Shown here piece by piece: positions 63,269 through 64,000 of a stretch of DNA of 64,000 bases. Every line of letters begins with the position of its first letter. Position 1 is the first letter of the stretch. The notes under the pieces were generated by a model. That model was not told where the DNA came from and ran no database searches. It saw nothing but the letters and a program-made list of their open reading frames with translations. A program made the position numbers and the translations under genes. Source of the DNA: Rheinheimera sp. D18 (lineage in GTDB: Bacteria > Pseudomonadota > Gammaproteobacteria > Enterobacterales > Alteromonadaceae); assembly GCF_004345025.1 (NCBI RefSeq), contig NZ_CP037745.1, positions 310,001 to 374,000 on the forward strand, given 5' to 3'.

Positions 63269-64000
63269 TTACTCGTCAAGAAAGCTCTTTAATACTTCTG
63301 AACGTGATGGATGACGTAGCTTACGCAGTGCTTTTGCTTCAATTTGACGAATACGCTCACGAGTTACGTCAAATTGTTTACCTACTTCTTCTAACGTGTG
63401 GTCGGTATTCATATCGATACCAAAACGCATACGAAGAACTTTTGCTTCACGCGCGGTTAAACCGGCTAACACTTCATTGGTAGCGTTTTTCAGGCTTTCT
63501 ATGGTCGCAGAATCGAGCGGTGATTCACCGGTCGCATCTTCGATAAAGTCACCTAAGTGCGAATCTTCATCGTCGCCAATAGGCGTTTCCATTGAAATAG
63601 GTTCTTTAGCAATTTTTAACACTTTGCGAATTTTGTCTTCTGGCATTAGCATGCGTTCTGACAATTCTTCTGGTGTTGGTTCGCGCCCCATCTCTTGCAG
63701 CATTTGCCGTGAAATACGGTTTAGCTTGTTGATGGTTTCAATCATGTGTACTGGAATACGGATAGTACGGGCTTGGTCAGCGATTGAGCGTGTAATAGCT
63801 TGACGGATCCACCAAGTAGCGTAAGTTGAAAACTTATAACCACGACGATATTCAAACTTATCTACTGCTTTCATCAAGCCGATATTACCTTCCTGAATTA
63901 AATCAAGGAACTGTAAACCGCGGTTGGTGTATTTTTTCGCGATAGAGATAACCAGACGTAAGTTAGCTTCAACCATTTCTTTTTTCGCACGGCGGGCTTT
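63269..64000 (-). CDS. rpoD: RNA polymerase sigma factor RpoD (C-terminal part, cut by window edge)
   Basis: The primary sigma factor. The window holds regions 2 to 4. Region 2 shows [20 protein letters not shown] and [18 protein letters not shown]. Region 3 has [18 protein letters not shown]. Region 4 has [18 protein letters not shown], the -35 recognition helix-turn-helix, ending [14 protein letters not shown]. The open frame runs through the window end at 64000, so the N-terminus lies beyond. It is the last gene seen and is followed by a terminator and tRNA-Ile2. Confidence 0.97.
   Translation of the reverse strand, partial: KARRAKKEMVEANLRLVISIAKKYTNRGLQFLDLIQEGNIGLMKAVDKFEYRRGYKFSTYATWWIRQAITRSIADQARTIRIPVHMIETINKLNRISRQMLQEMGREPTPEELSERMLMPEDKIRKVLKIAKEPISMETPIGDDEDSHLGDFIEDATGESPLDSATIESLKNATNEVLAGLTAREAKVLRMRFGIDMNTDHTLEEVGKQFDVTRERIRQIEAKALRKLRHPSRSEVLKSFLDE

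Overview
The window is a chromosomal segment of a gammaproteobacterium, almost certainly an aquatic Alteromonadales-type organism. Gene content and protein style point to the Rheinheimera / Alishewanella / Arsukibacterium neighbourhood; this is inferred from recognised protein families and gene order, not from a database search. It is dominated by conserved housekeeping blocks. I see no prophage, insertion sequence, integron or CRISPR array.

Layout. 1-976: rplM-rpsI with a structured leader. 1232-3833: cytochrome bc1 complex petABC. 3909-4966: sspA-sspB. 4984-7485: divergent ilvY/ilvC with a palindromic operator between them. 7690-8200: a gene-free stretch that I read as a CsrB-type regulatory RNA on the minus strand, with 18 GGA motifs and a UvrY/GacA-type box about 178 bp upstream of its predicted start. 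8268-9191: DyP-type peroxidase. 9205-10799: divergent argR/mdh. 10862-11833: ispB. 12044-14911: rplU-rpmA, cgtA (obgE), folA and a small secreted protein. 15002-17014: a chemoreceptor. 17089-23644: the classic envelope/rRNA block lptD-surA-pdxA-rsmA-apaG-apaH, divergent from djlA. 25972-32394: ompA-like porin, rluA, rapA and a PIN-PhoH ATPase.

32501-49043 is more lineage-specific. It holds an orphan two-TM sensor, a GlyGly-CTERM-like surface protein coupled to a transglutaminase-like protein, a second pseudouridine synthase, a TPR membrane protein, and a tightly overlapped operon of a cupredoxin-like protein, a GGDEF-EAL enzyme, a DUF3034-type barrel and a lipoprotein truncated hemoglobin. 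An ABC-2 exporter, a TerB-like protein, mtfA, a CaCA exchanger and a DUF2891 protein follow.

49211-62788 carries an S46 peptidase, a LysE exporter, an RND efflux pair, a PEP-CTERM protein, a glycosyltransferase, a TcyP-like cystine transporter and a YhaJ-like LysR regulator. That regulator diverges from a broken doxX and a glutathionyl-hydroquinone reductase. The window ends with tRNA-Ile2 (CAT) and the 3' part of rpoD.

Functional links: respiration and redox recur (bc1, DyP, cupredoxin, truncated hemoglobin, quinone reductase), as does envelope biogenesis (LptD/SurA, OmpA, sorting-tail proteins). Two signalling layers are visible, a Csr RNA regulator and c-di-GMP turnover. The two observations most worth following up are the csrB-like gene in the ilvC-DyP gap and the four-gene cupredoxin/c-di-GMP/hemoglobin operon.
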